A stretch of DNA of 64,000 bases. Source: Aquitalea magnusonii (GTDB lineage Bacteria; Pseudomonadota; Gammaproteobacteria; Burkholderiales; Chromobacteriaceae). The position numbers were made by a program, and so were the translations under genes. This document shows positions 7,659-17,092 of the stretch, in pieces. Location of the stretch: contig NZ_QJKC01000004.1 of NCBI RefSeq assembly GCF_003202035.1, positions 186,001-250,000 of the forward strand. The letters are read 5' to 3'. Every line of letters begins with the position of its first letter. Position 1 is the first letter of the stretch. The notes below the pieces were generated by a model. That model was not told the origin of the DNA and ran no database searches. It saw only the letters and a program-made list of their open reading frames with translations.

Positions 7659-10600
7659 TCAGCTTAGCTGCGCCCTTTCCTGGCTGAGCACGGCCAGCAG
7701 ATCGGGGACGGCAGCATACAGTGCCTGCACCTCGGCTTGCTGCTCGCTGATCTCCTCATGCTGACGGCAATATTCCTCCAGGGCCTGGCAGCAGGCGATA
7801 AGCTGGCTGGCATTGATGATGCGGGCGGCCCCCTTGATCTGGTGGGCAATGCGTCCGACACCGGCGGCATTGCCCAGCAAGACCAGGGCGCGTAGCGATT
7901 CCATGTCGTCTTGCAGACCCTGTTGCAGATGCCCCAGCAATTGCTGCAATTGTTCGGCCTCCATGAAGGAGAGTTCGTCCAGGCTGTAGCCGGGGTCCTG
8001 TCCCTGATCGGCTTCACTGATGCGGCCGTGCATGTGCTGCTGCAGACAGCTGCGCAGGCCGGCCAGGCTGATGGGTTTGAACAGGCAGTCATCCATGCCG
8101 GCGGCGCGGCAGCGCTCGCGTTCGTCCGGCAGTGCATTGGCGGTGAAGCCCAGCAGCAGGACGGGGGCCAGCTGTTCCTGCTCCTCTTGCTGGCGAATGG
8201 CCTGGGACAGCTGGTAGCCATTCATTTCCGGCATGTTGCAGTCGGTAAACACCACGTCGAATCGCCCCTGCTGCCACATGACCAGGCCTTCGCGGCCGTT
8301 GGCGGCCACATCGGTCTGATGGCCGAGATAGCGCAGTTGCTGCGACAGCAGCAGGCGGTTTGCCACATTGTCGTCCACCACCAGAATGCGCAGCCTGAGC
8401 TTGTCCGACTGCCCGGCCTGCAGGCTGGCCGACGGCGCGGCCTCCACTTCGACATAGGCTTGTCCGGACAGGGGCAGCCGCAATTCGATATCCAGCCGGG
8501 TGCCATCGTGCGGGCGGCTGCTGAGGGTGAGCGAGCCTTGCATCATTTCGCACAGGGTACGGCTGATGACCAGCCCCAGCCCGGTACCGCTCTGGACATT
8601 GCGCTGCGAGGCAACCGCCTGCCCGAACGGCAGGAACAGGCGCTGCTGGTCTTCGGCCGAGATGCCGATGCCGGTATCGGTGACCCGTATCTGTACCAGC
8701 AACTGCTGGTCGGGCAGCACGCTCTGGCGCACGCGCACGGTGACGCTGCCCTGCTGGGTGAACTTGATGGCATTGCTGAGCAGATTGGACAGGATCTGCT
8801 TGAAACGCAGCGGATCGAGCATGACCTGCCAGGGGGCCGGTGTGGCCGGATCGACATCCAGAAACAGCCCCAGCTGCTTTTGCCTGGCCAGCCCGTCGAA
8901 AATGCGCATGACGGAGCGGGTCTGTTCCAGCAGATTACAGGGCTCCGGGTTCAGGCTGAGATGGCCTGATTCGATGCGCACGATGTCGAGAATATCGCCG
9001 ATCAGGCCCAGCAGACCTTGTGCCGAGTCGTAGGCCACTTGCAGCGAGGGCTGATCCACCACGCCATGGTCGGCCTGGCGCAGGGCCAGTTCCAGCATGC
9101 CGATGACCGCGCTCATCGGGGTGCGGATTTCATGGCTCATGGTGGCGAGGAAGGTGGTTTTGGCCTGGCTGGCCTTGTCGGCCTGTTCCTTGGCGGCCTG
9201 CAGTTCCTCGATCAGCCGGCGCCGTTCGCTGATGTCTATCCAGCCACAGATGACGCCACGGATCACGCCTTCGGTATCGCGGAAGGGCTGTATCCAGTGA
9301 AAGGCGGAAATGTGCTGGCGGTTGAGCATGACTTCACGGTCGCGCTGGATGGGCACGCCGTATTCGATGGCCAGCTGGTAATCCTGCGCCAGGGTGGAGC
9401 GGGACTTGTCGTCGATGTCGATGATGCCGCCGATATTGTCGCGATGGCTCATGGCCTCTTCGCGGGTCAGGGTCAGCGCCTGCAGATAATGCTCGTTGCA
9501 ACTGAGCAGCTGGCCTTTGCGGTCCAGCACGTAAACCGGATAAGGCGTGACATCGATCAGCGTGGTCATGAAGTTGAGCTGGTCGCTCAAGGCCTTTTCT
9601 GCGGTCTGGCGCTTGGCGATCTGCTTGCGCAGGCGGCTGTTCCAGGCCAGCGACACCAGCAGCAGCAGGCTGGCCACGGCGATCACCAGATAGATCAGGC
9701 CCAGGCTGTAGTCATACCAGCTCTGGTTGCTGGCCCCCACATTGGTGCGCCAGCGTTCATTGAACAGATTGTCCAGGCTCTCCGGGCCGATGCTGAACAG
9801 CGCCTTGTTGAGAATGGACAGCAGGATGCGATGATCGCTCGGCACCGCCAGCGACAGCACATTGCCGGGCAAGCCGGTGATGTTGGCCTCGCGCAATTTG
9901 CCGTTGAACAGCAGTGGCAGGTAGTAGCGGCTGTTCATGGTGGCAACCAGTGCCATGTCAGCCTTGCCGTTCTCCACCATGTCAAAGGCGGAAACCGGAT
10001 TGTTGACCTCTTTGAAAATGGCGCCAGGAAAGGTCTTTTCCCATTGCATGGCCTTGACCAGCCCGCGATTCACCGCCACCACCTTGTTGTGCAGGTCTGC
10101 CACGGTCTGCGGCGGATCGGTATTGATCCGCACCACCAGATTGTAGGAAAGCGGGGTCAGCGGCTCGGAAAACAGCAGGTCGTCGGCGCTACCGACATTG
10201 CGGGTGGGCAGCGTGGTCAGGTCGGCCTCGCCACGGCGCATGATTTCGAGAATGTTTTCCAGCGAATGCGCCTTGCGCACTTCCAGCCTGACCCCGATAC
10301 GCTGCGCGATCAGCTCCAGCAGTTCGGCGCTGGCACCACGCCACACGCCCTGGTCATCGAAAAAGGAAATGGGGGCAAAACTGTGGCCGGCCGCCACCCG
10401 CAGCACCGGATGTTGCTTGAGCCATTGCTTTTCTTCCGCAGTGAAATCAATGGGCAGGACATGGGGCAGCAGCAGCAGTGCCCCACCACTCCAGCGCTGG
10501 ATCAATTGCTGGTGCTGCGGTTCACGCAGCAGGCCCAGTGCCTTGTTCAGCGCCTGCCGCAACAGCGGCTGGCCGGCCGGCAATGCAAAGGCCCGGCTGT

Positions 10601-11297
10601 TGCGCTGGCCAAAACGCTGGATGACTTTCAGGTCGTCGACGAGGTTCTGGTTGGCCACATAATTGATCACGATGGCATCGCCAAAAAACAGGTCGATCTG
10701 GTGTGCCTCCAGCGCCGACAAGCCCTCTGCCACCGAGGGATAGTCGCTGATGTCGGCTTCCGGATAGCGCTCGCGCAGCAAGGCAGGCGAGGGATACATG
10801 CGCTGCATGCCGATGCGCAGCTTGTGCGGATTGGGATCGGCGTAACCCACCAGAACCGGCTGGTCTTCCAGATAGGGCTGGCTCAGGCTCACGCCTGGCG
10901 TGGCTGGCTTGAGCGGGATGCTGCTGCTGAGCAGGTCGATGTCTCCCCGCTGCATTGCCTGTAGTGCCAGTTGTGGAGTGGGGTAGCGGTAGACCTCCGG
11001 CTGCAGGCCCAGCCTGCTTGCGACAAAACCGAATACATCGGCGTTCAGCCCCTGGAAGCTGTCGCCGGCACTGATGATGTCAAGGGGGGGAGAGTCATCG
11101 ACGACACCCAGCCGCAGGCGTTTCTTGTGCTGCAGCCAGTCGGCCTCGCGTACCGGCAGCTCCAGGGTCTGCCCGCTGTACACGTTTTGCGCCAGCAGTT
11201 GCAAGGCTACTGCCCCGCCGGCAGGCGGCACGGCCGCACGAGCGATGGGGCCGGCCAGCAGGCACAGCCAGAGCAACAACAGCCAAAATAAGCGCAT
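7659..11297 (-). CDS. BvgS/EvgS-type hybrid sensor histidine kinase with two periplasmic binding domains
   Basis: This 1212-residue inner-membrane phosphorelay protein has, in order: a signal peptide (1-22, ending ARAA), two tandem family 3 solute-binding (Venus flytrap) domains (about 30-270 and 275-505), one membrane segment (about 527-549), a PAS domain (about 566-690), a HisKA domain with H722 in MSHEIRTPM, an ATPase domain with the N box NLLSNAIKF and glycine-rich GTGLGL, a receiver domain with D1019 in FTDCNMPEMNG, and a C-terminal HPt domain with H1152 in AHQIKGAA. The layout is that of BvgS and EvgS. No matching response regulator gene lies beside it, so its output is unknown. The start at 11297 begins the signal peptide; upstream in-frame codons look non-coding. 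Confidence 0.92.
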   Translation of the reverse strand: MRLFWLLLLWLCLLAGPIARAAVPPAGGAVALQLLAQNVYSGQTLELPVREADWLQHKKRLRLGVVDDSPPLDIISAGDSFQGLNADVFGFVASRLGLQPEVYRYPTPQLALQAMQRGDIDLLSSSIPLKPATPGVSLSQPYLEDQPVLVGYADPNPHKLRIGMQRMYPSPALLRERYPEADISDYPSVAEGLSALEAHQIDLFFGDAIVINYVANQNLVDDLKVIQRFGQRNSRAFALPAGQPLLRQALNKALGLLREPQHQQLIQRWSGGALLLLPHVLPIDFTAEEKQWLKQHPVLRVAAGHSFAPISFFDDQGVWRGASAELLELIAQRIGVRLEVRKAHSLENILEIMRRGEADLTTLPTRNVGSADDLLFSEPLTPLSYNLVVRINTDPPQTVADLHNKVVAVNRGLVKAMQWEKTFPGAIFKEVNNPVSAFDMVENGKADMALVATMNSRYYLPLLFNGKLREANITGLPGNVLSLAVPSDHRILLSILNKALFSIGPESLDNLFNERWRTNVGASNQSWYDYSLGLIYLVIAVASLLLLVSLAWNSRLRKQIAKRQTAEKALSDQLNFMTTLIDVTPYPVYVLDRKGQLLSCNEHYLQALTLTREEAMSHRDNIGGIIDIDDKSRSTLAQDYQLAIEYGVPIQRDREVMLNRQHISAFHWIQPFRDTEGVIRGVICGWIDISERRRLIEELQAAKEQADKASQAKTTFLATMSHEIRTPMSAVIGMLELALRQADHGVVDQPSLQVAYDSAQGLLGLIGDILDIVRIESGHLSLNPEPCNLLEQTRSVMRIFDGLARQKQLGLFLDVDPATPAPWQVMLDPLRFKQILSNLLSNAIKFTQQGSVTVRVRQSVLPDQQLLVQIRVTDTGIGISAEDQQRLFLPFGQAVASQRNVQSGTGLGLVISRTLCEMMQGSLTLSSRPHDGTRLDIELRLPLSGQAYVEVEAAPSASLQAGQSDKLRLRILVVDDNVANRLLLSQQLRYLGHQTDVAANGREGLVMWQQGRFDVVFTDCNMPEMNGYQLSQAIRQQEEQEQLAPVLLLGFTANALPDERERCRAAGMDDCLFKPISLAGLRSCLQQHMHGRISEADQGQDPGYSLDELSFMEAEQLQQLLGHLQQGLQDDMESLRALVLLGNAAGVGRIAHQIKGAARIINASQLIACCQALEEYCRQHEEISEQQAEVQALYAAVPDLLAVLSQERAQLS

Positions 11298-11644
11298 GAC
11301 TTTTCCACTACCAAGGATTGAAGAGAACCGTTCAATCTGCTGCTTGCAGGACGTGCTGCCATGATGTGGCAGACAGGCGACAAGCAGGATTGGACATGTC
11401 ATGTCACCAGCGGGATCTTCTCGCGAAGATACGGAGAAATCCGCACTATCCCAGCAAGCATTCTCTTAACAGTATTAGTGAAGATTCCCAAATAGGAAAA
11501 GTCGCCCTTTCAGGCAGTTGAATTTTGAAAATCTTTTTCAGATGCAGTCGGATTGCCCATGAACATGACTGCAGACAGGGCAGGCAGGGACAGCAGGATG
11601 GCAAGGCAGAAAGGACAGGAGTGCCCCAGCGGGGGGTGGCTGCT
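11298..11644. other. Intergenic region upstream of the hybrid kinase
   Basis: The stretch becomes AT-richer around 11430-11545 and presumably holds the kinase promoter and the 3' end of the small gene at 11645-11836. I see no convincing gene, promoter pair or strong terminator. Confidence 0.45.
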
Positions 11645-11836
11645 TTATTTCAGCTCTTCCACTTTTTCCATTTTGCGGCTGCGCAAATCCACGACCCGAT
11701 GTATCTCTACGCGGACTTCGCCCTTGTAAAGCAGATACATCAGCCTGGCAGCCTTGCGCGCCTGCTCGTGGGTCGAGTGCCACGGACCACTGTCATCGAC
11801 ACCGAAATCGCGCGAAATCAGGCGCAGGCGGTACAT
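11645..11836 (-). CDS. Small protein of unknown function (63 residues)
   Basis: I do not recognise this family. The product is a short, charged, soluble protein rich in Arg and Lys (begins MYRLRLISRDFG, ends KMEKVEELK), with a predicted mixed strand-helix character and no membrane segment. It is supported as a gene by a very strong ribosome site, GAGGAGAG, seven bases before its ATG. It lies alone between the hybrid kinase and the Nudix gene on the same strand. Confidence 0.6.
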   Translation of the reverse strand: MYRLRLISRDFGVDDSGPWHSTHEQARKAARLMYLLYKGEVRVEIHRVVDLRSRKMEKVEELK

Positions 11837-11948
11837 TTCCCTCTCTCCTCATGATGCTGAACACTATTATTTATAGGTTTTTGCAGCATGATGCCAGAAA
11901 CTGCCACGGTTCAAAAAGAGATTATCCGGAAATGCCGCCCGGTTTCAC

Positions 11949-12830
11949 TCAAACGCCGGCATGAATGGCAAAGTCCAGCGGGTGGCACACGCCTGCCATG
12001 GCGGCGGCAATGGCGGGACCATGTTGCTGCCAGTAGCCCAGGCGCAGCATACAGTCTGTCGCCACCAGCGCGGCGTCGATCATGAAGCGTTCGGCCAGCA
12101 GCAGCTCTTCCACTTCGCGCAGTGACAGGCAGACATGCTCGGCCACTTCGCCATCCTGGTTGCAGGGCAGCTCACTGGGCTGTAGCCATAAATCGTAGAC
12201 ATGCAGCCATTCGCGATGCAGGCCGCGCTGCACCGGTCGCTCGGCCAGCAGCAGGCCGGTCTGCGGCAGCAGCTCCAGCCGGTCGGCGGGAATGCCGGCC
12301 TCTTCCCAGCCTTCGCGCTCCAGCGCCAGCTCGATGGATTCGCCGGCGGCAATGCCGCCTCCCATCAGATTGTCCATGCGATTGGGATCGACCGCCTTGT
12401 CCGGGCTGCGCCGTCCCACCCACATGCGTACCTCGCCTTCCGGGGTGCGGGTCAGGCCATTCAGATGCACGGCGCGGCTGGTCAGCCCCAGCGGACGGAA
12501 GGCGGCGCGCTCCAGTTCGAACAGCGGTGTGCCATCGGCCAGAAAGGCGGTGAAGTTTTCATTGCGCCAGCCATTGAGCCAGCCGGCCTCGTGCCAGCGC
12601 CGGGCTGCGGCCTGCAACTGGCTGCTGATGGCGGCGTAATCGCCCTCCACCATGCAGACCAATCCGGCCGGCTGACGGCGAAACAGCGCGGCCTCGCTCA
12701 GCAGCAGGCGTTCCAGCCAAACCTGATTGACACAGCCCAGCTGGTGCGGACCGATGAAGAGCGGGGTGAATGCACTGCGATCGAAACGGGTGATCTTGGC
12801 CAGATACCCCAGAACTCCATCCACTTGCAT
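11949..12830 (-). CDS. DUF4743-Nudix hydrolase (thiamine-diphosphate damage clean-up type)
   Basis: The 293-residue product has an N-terminal DUF4743-like region (about 1-115) followed by a Nudix domain with a complete box: G-x5-E-x7-REGWEEAGI, in the segment beginning GGIAAGE. This architecture occurs in plant and yeast Nudix proteins that hydrolyse damaged forms of thiamine diphosphate such as oxo- and oxythiamine diphosphate, so the same clean-up role is inferred here. The start at 12830 has GGAG six bases upstream. It is transcribed in the same direction as recD but is separated from it by about 125 bases. Another nucleotide-derivative substrate is possible. Confidence 0.75.
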   Translation of the reverse strand: MQVDGVLGYLAKITRFDRSAFTPLFIGPHQLGCVNQVWLERLLLSEAALFRRQPAGLVCMVEGDYAAISSQLQAAARRWHEAGWLNGWRNENFTAFLADGTPLFELERAAFRPLGLTSRAVHLNGLTRTPEGEVRMWVGRRSPDKAVDPNRMDNLMGGGIAAGESIELALEREGWEEAGIPADRLELLPQTGLLLAERPVQRGLHREWLHVYDLWLQPSELPCNQDGEVAEHVCLSLREVEELLLAERFMIDAALVATDCMLRLGYWQQHGPAIAAAMAGVCHPLDFAIHAGV

Positions 12831-12955
12831 GATGACTCCGAACAGATTGCCTATCGCGGGAAGGCGCCATCATAGGATGCAAGCAGGATTTTGCCCAATT
12901 TTTTCAGCGCCTTGCGGGCGAAAAACAAATATTCCATGTGGAAGTGTTGCAGAAT

Positions 12956-14680
12956 TCACACGCGCGGCTGACGCAGCAAATCGGCCAGTCCGGAGTAGCG
13001 TGCCGGGGCCAGCCGTACCGCCTGCTGCCACACCTCGTCGCTGCCGGCGACGGCAAAGCGCTGCCGGGCACGGGTGATGGCGGTGTAGATCAGTGCGCGG
13101 TTGAGCACCGGGCCCGGTGTGGCCGGCAATTGCAGCCAGACTTCGTCGAATTCCGAGCCCTGGCTTTTGTGCACGGTCATGGCAAACACGGTTTCGTGCT
13201 GCGGCAGCCGCCCCGGTGCGAACTCGCGCCAGCTGCCTTCTGCCGCCGGAAACGCCACCCGCAGCCCCTGCGGCCGCTCCACGGTGAAACCGATATCGCC
13301 ATTGAACAAGCCGACACCGTAATCATTGGCGGTGATCATCACCGGGCGGCCGGCATACCAGTCGCGCCCGGCCTGCTTGCAGCCCTGCTGTTCCAGCAGG
13401 GCCTCCATGCGCTGGTTGGCCTGCTCGACTTGGCGGCGCTCGGCCGCCAGCAGCATGAACTGCGCGAATGCCGCCTGCACCTGCTCCAGCGGCAGCTGAC
13501 GCTGGATGGCGTCCAGATAGGGCTGCCGGCGGGCCGACAGCCCGGCATCGTCCAGCTGCGCGGCCTGACGGATGTCGGCGTGCTGGCCGGCCTGCAATAG
13601 CTGCAAGGCGGCGCTGGCATCGCCCAGGTTGACCAGCCGTGCCAGCTCCCCGATGCCGGAATCCGCGCGAAAACGATGGCTATGGGTCAGCAACACCACG
13701 CTGTCGGCCAGCGCCCCCGCCCTGCCCTCATCTGCCGGCAGCGGGCCGGCACCGGCCTCCGTCAGCCAGTCGCGGGTCGCCGGCAGATACGCCACCTGTC
13801 CGCACAAATCGCCCAGTACCGCACCGGCATCCACCGATGCCAGCTGATCGCGGTCGCCCAGCAGAATCAGCCGGGCCTGCGCCGGCAGGGCTTCCAGCAG
13901 ACGGGCCATCAGCGCCAGATCGATCATCGAGGCTTCGTCCACCACCAGTACGTCCAGCGGCAGCGGCTGGCCGGCGTGATAGCGTGGCTGCGCGGCTCCC
14001 GGCCGCAAACCCAGCAGCCGATGCAGGGTCTGCGCCTGTTGCGGCAGCTGGGCCCGTACGCTGTCCGCGACTGGCAGGCTGTCGCGGGCATTGCGTACCG
14101 ATTCGCTCAGGCGGGCGGCGGCCTTGCCGGTCGGTGCCGCCATGACCATGACCTGCGGCCGCTCCGCCAGCATGACCAGCATGGCCAGCAAGCGCACCAC
14201 CGTGGTGGTTTTGCCGGTGCCTGGCCCACCAGACACCACCAGCAGGCGCTGGCGGGCTGCCAAGGCTGCCGCCAGCTTTTGCCGGTCGGGCTGCCCGGCC
14301 GGCAGCGCCGGAAACAGCTGGTGCAGCACCGGCGCCAGCGTGCTGGCCGGCAGCGGCCGCTGGTCGGCCGCCAGCTGTGCCAGCTTGCGGGCCAGGCTCT
14401 GTTCGTCAAACCAGTGGCGGGCGAAATACAGCCGCCCGGCCGCATCCAGAATCAGCGGGGCGTAGCTGCCAGGCGCCCCCAGCACCGGGGAAGCCTGCAA
14501 CAGCCGGCGCTCTGGCCGGTGGGCAATGGGCAGGCAGACATGGCCGGCCTGATTGGCCGCCGCCAGCTCGCTGACCAGCGCCAGCGTGCTGTCATCCAGT
14601 GCCGGATCCAGCCGCAACAGCAGCTGGGACAGTTGCTGTGGTAACAGTGGCGCAGTGAGCGCCGGGGAAGAATCACTCAT
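12956..14680 (-). CDS. recD: Exodeoxyribonuclease V alpha subunit RecD
   Basis: RecD is the fast 5'-3' helicase of the RecBCD double-strand-break repair complex. The 574-residue product shows Walker A GGPGTGKT (151-158), the Walker B segment VDEASMIDL, GDRDQLASVDAG, and the C-terminal motifs TVHKSQGSEF and YTAITRAR. The start at 14680 overlaps the stop of the preceding binding-protein gene in an ATGA arrangement, so recD is probably translated by coupling to that gene, not directly after recB. The frame runs 49 codons further upstream without family similarity. The length is slightly below E. coli RecD (608). Confidence 0.92.
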   Translation of the reverse strand: MSDSSPALTAPLLPQQLSQLLLRLDPALDDSTLALVSELAAANQAGHVCLPIAHRPERRLLQASPVLGAPGSYAPLILDAAGRLYFARHWFDEQSLARKLAQLAADQRPLPASTLAPVLHQLFPALPAGQPDRQKLAAALAARQRLLVVSGGPGTGKTTTVVRLLAMLVMLAERPQVMVMAAPTGKAAARLSESVRNARDSLPVADSVRAQLPQQAQTLHRLLGLRPGAAQPRYHAGQPLPLDVLVVDEASMIDLALMARLLEALPAQARLILLGDRDQLASVDAGAVLGDLCGQVAYLPATRDWLTEAGAGPLPADEGRAGALADSVVLLTHSHRFRADSGIGELARLVNLGDASAALQLLQAGQHADIRQAAQLDDAGLSARRQPYLDAIQRQLPLEQVQAAFAQFMLLAAERRQVEQANQRMEALLEQQGCKQAGRDWYAGRPVMITANDYGVGLFNGDIGFTVERPQGLRVAFPAAEGSWREFAPGRLPQHETVFAMTVHKSQGSEFDEVWLQLPATPGPVLNRALIYTAITRARQRFAVAGSDEVWQQAVRLAPARYSGLADLLRQPRV

Positions 14681-15408
14681 CCGCGGGATTTCTGGAAAAT
14701 GGCCTTGAGTTTGCCATTGGCCTGCAACTGGCTGATGGCGCGGTTGAGTGCGGGCAGCCACTGGCGGAATTGCGGGTGCAGGCGCAGCATGACCGGCTGT
14801 GAGCTGATCAGGCCGCCCGGTTCGCAACGCAGCTCCTCCGGGGCCAGCATCAGCCGTTCGATCTGGCGCCGCTCCAGCACCACGGCCTGCAGCCGGCCCA
14901 GGCGTAATTTGCTGAGGACTTCGTTTTCGCTCTGCGACATTTCATAGTGCACGCCGTGGCGGGCGAATTCGGTTTCAAAGGCACTGAGCGGCTGTCCCTG
15001 CAGCAGGCCGATGGTCTGGCCGTGCAGCTCGTCCAGCGAGCGCCCGCTGCGGCCATTATTGATGCGGCCACACAGCTGGTAATCCAGGGTGCCGATGGGC
15101 AGGGTGTAAAAACCGCCCACCGGCGACAGGCTGCGCCAGGCCGGATTGACGCCGACTTCCACATCCAGCCGGGCCACTTCGAACAGCTGCTGGATACGCA
15201 GCGCCGGGTAGTACTCGATATCGAAACGCACCCCGCTGAGTTTGCCGATCTGCTCCAGCGCCTCGCGATAGATGCCGGCCATCGGGCTGTCCGGGGTGAA
15301 GTTGTAAGGGCCGGCATTATCCACCACCACCCCTGCACGCAGGGTGATGTCAGCTGCCTGCGCCGGCAACAGCCACAGACAGCAGCACAACAGCAGGAAA
15401 CTACGCAC
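14677..15408 (-). CDS. Periplasmic solute-binding protein, family 3-like
   Basis: The product, 243 residues from a GTG start at 15408, begins with a signal peptide (VRSFLLLCCCLWLLPAQA-A) and continues as an amino-acid-type binding fold (ITLRAGVVVDNAGPYNFTPDSPMAGIY near the start). No permease or ATPase genes are near, so it may be a stand-alone sensor or binding protein. The start is set by GGAGG about nine bases upstream and by the signal peptide beginning there. It overlaps the ppk2 stop by eight bases and the recD start by four, tying all three genes into one transcript. The ligand cannot be deduced. Confidence 0.75.
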   Translation of the reverse strand: MRSFLLLCCCLWLLPAQAADITLRAGVVVDNAGPYNFTPDSPMAGIYREALEQIGKLSGVRFDIEYYPALRIQQLFEVARLDVEVGVNPAWRSLSPVGGFYTLPIGTLDYQLCGRINNGRSGRSLDELHGQTIGLLQGQPLSAFETEFARHGVHYEMSQSENEVLSKLRLGRLQAVVLERRQIERLMLAPEELRCEPGGLISSQPVMLRLHPQFRQWLPALNRAISQLQANGKLKAIFQKSRG

Positions 15409-16885
15409 CCAACCTGGCCTCCAGCGCGGCGCAAATGGTGCTGAGCACCTTGATGCGCGCATAGTATTTGTTATTGGCTTCCACCAGCGTCCACGGCACC
15501 TTGCTGGTGCTGGTGCGATCGACCATATCGCTGACCGCCAGCTTGTAGGCATTCCACTTTTCACGGTTGCGCCAGTCCTCCTCGGTAATCTTGAAGCGCT
15601 TGAAGCCGGTTTCCTCGCGCAGCTTGAAACGCGCCATCTGTTCCTCGTTGCTGATGGCCAGCCAGAATTTCAGCACCACCGCCCCGTTTTCGCTCAGCTG
15701 GTGCTCGAAGTCGTTGATTTCATAATAGGCACGCATCCAGTCGTGTTCCTGGGCGAAGCCTTCCACCCGCTCCACCAGCACGCGGCCATACCAGGTGCGG
15801 TCGAAGATGGTGATGCCGCCCTTGCCCGGCACCTGGCGCCAGAAACGCCACAGCCAGGGTTTGACGCGCTCTTCCTCGGTGGGGGCGGCCACCGGCACCA
15901 CGCGGTAGCTGCGCGCATCCAGTGCCTGGGTGATGCGGCGGATGGTGCCGCCCTTGCCGGCGGCGTCATTGCCTTCGAAGGCCAGTACCAGCGAATGGTT
16001 CTTGAAACGCTCGTCGCGGGTCAGCTTGCTCAGGCGGCCCTGTAGTTCGGCCAGCCGGGTCTTGTACTCGGCCTTGTCCATTTTCTGGTCCAGCTGCAGG
16101 GTGTCCAGAATGACCTTGTCGTCGATGGGGGCCAGCAGCGGCGGGGCCTCCGACACATCCACCGCGGTACCGTGCTGGTTGATGCGGTTGCGGATGGCCT
16201 TGAGAATGGTCTGACCCACCGTCAGGCTGCGGAAATTGGCATCCTCGCCATCCACCACGATCCATGGCGCATAGGCGGTATTGGTCAGGCGGATCATGTG
16301 TTCGCCGTATTTGCGGATGGTGTCGTAGCGCTCCATATTGGCCTTGTCATCCTCCGTAACGCGCCAGCGGGTGGCCGGATCCTTTTCCAGCTCTTTCAGC
16401 CGCTTGCGCTGCTTGTCCTTGGTCAGATGGAACCAGAACTTGAGGATGAGCGCGCCATCCTGGCTGATCATGCGCTCCAGTCGCATGATGTCGAAGATTT
16501 CACGGTCGAAGGCGTCGTGGTCGATCTCATCGTAGACACGGTCGAACAGGGCATCGGAATAATAGGAGCCAAAAAACATGCCGATGCGGCCTTTCGCCGG
16601 CAGCTTTTGCCAGTAGCGCCACATCCAGGGCCGGGCACGTTCTTCGTCATTGGCGCTGGCAAAGGCCACGGTGTCGATCAGCCGCGGGTCCAGCCATTCG
16701 TTGATCAGGTTCATGGTTTCGCCACGACCGGCACCGTCAAAGCCGTGGATCAGGATCAGCACCGGGAAATCGGCCTTTTCCTTCAGGTCGTACTGCACGT
16801 CCAGCAAGGCCTCGCGCAGTAGCGGCACTTGCTCGCGATAGCTCTCTTTGCTGATGCTGTGGCCGATTTCTGCCGATTCAAACAT
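15401..16885 (-). CDS. pap: Two-domain polyphosphate kinase 2 (polyphosphate:AMP phosphotransferase type)
   Basis: The 494-residue product contains two PPK2 domains (about 20-240 and 275-490), the class II layout of polyphosphate:AMP phosphotransferase, which makes ADP from AMP and polyphosphate. The C-terminal domain has an intact P-loop, EGNDAAGKGGT (304-314, K311). The N-terminal copy reads HGFDGAGRGET (47-57) with Arg54 in place of the lysine, consistent with the usual inactive N-terminal half. It has a good ribosome site (GGGAGAAGGGA). It lies 207 bases after recB and overlaps the next gene, so it sits inside the recBCD locus. Confidence 0.87.
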   Translation of the reverse strand: MFESAEIGHSISKESYREQVPLLREALLDVQYDLKEKADFPVLILIHGFDGAGRGETMNLINEWLDPRLIDTVAFASANDEERARPWMWRYWQKLPAKGRIGMFFGSYYSDALFDRVYDEIDHDAFDREIFDIMRLERMISQDGALILKFWFHLTKDKQRKRLKELEKDPATRWRVTEDDKANMERYDTIRKYGEHMIRLTNTAYAPWIVVDGEDANFRSLTVGQTILKAIRNRINQHGTAVDVSEAPPLLAPIDDKVILDTLQLDQKMDKAEYKTRLAELQGRLSKLTRDERFKNHSLVLAFEGNDAAGKGGTIRRITQALDARSYRVVPVAAPTEEERVKPWLWRFWRQVPGKGGITIFDRTWYGRVLVERVEGFAQEHDWMRAYYEINDFEHQLSENGAVVLKFWLAISNEEQMARFKLREETGFKRFKITEEDWRNREKWNAYKLAVSDMVDRTSTSKVPWTLVEANNKYYARIKVLSTICAALEARLGA

Positions 16886-17092
16886 TCCCTTCTCCCGTGA
16901 TGAACTGCTGTTATGGCTGCTGGTGCATTTTTTCCTGCAACACGGCCTTATTCATGGAATAAATTCTCAAAAACCATCTGCGCCACGGCATCAGCTGCCG
17001 GTATCACGCGCACAATCTGCCACGCGGCTTCCGCCACAGTGGCGTGGTGCATAGTCTACGCCATGCCATTGGCAAGGCAATGATAGATGCAG

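Noticed and set aside
9018-10964. 648-codon plus-strand frame
   Set aside because: It runs antisense to the hybrid kinase, whose domains and catalytic residues are unmistakable; long antisense frames are expected in GC-rich genes.
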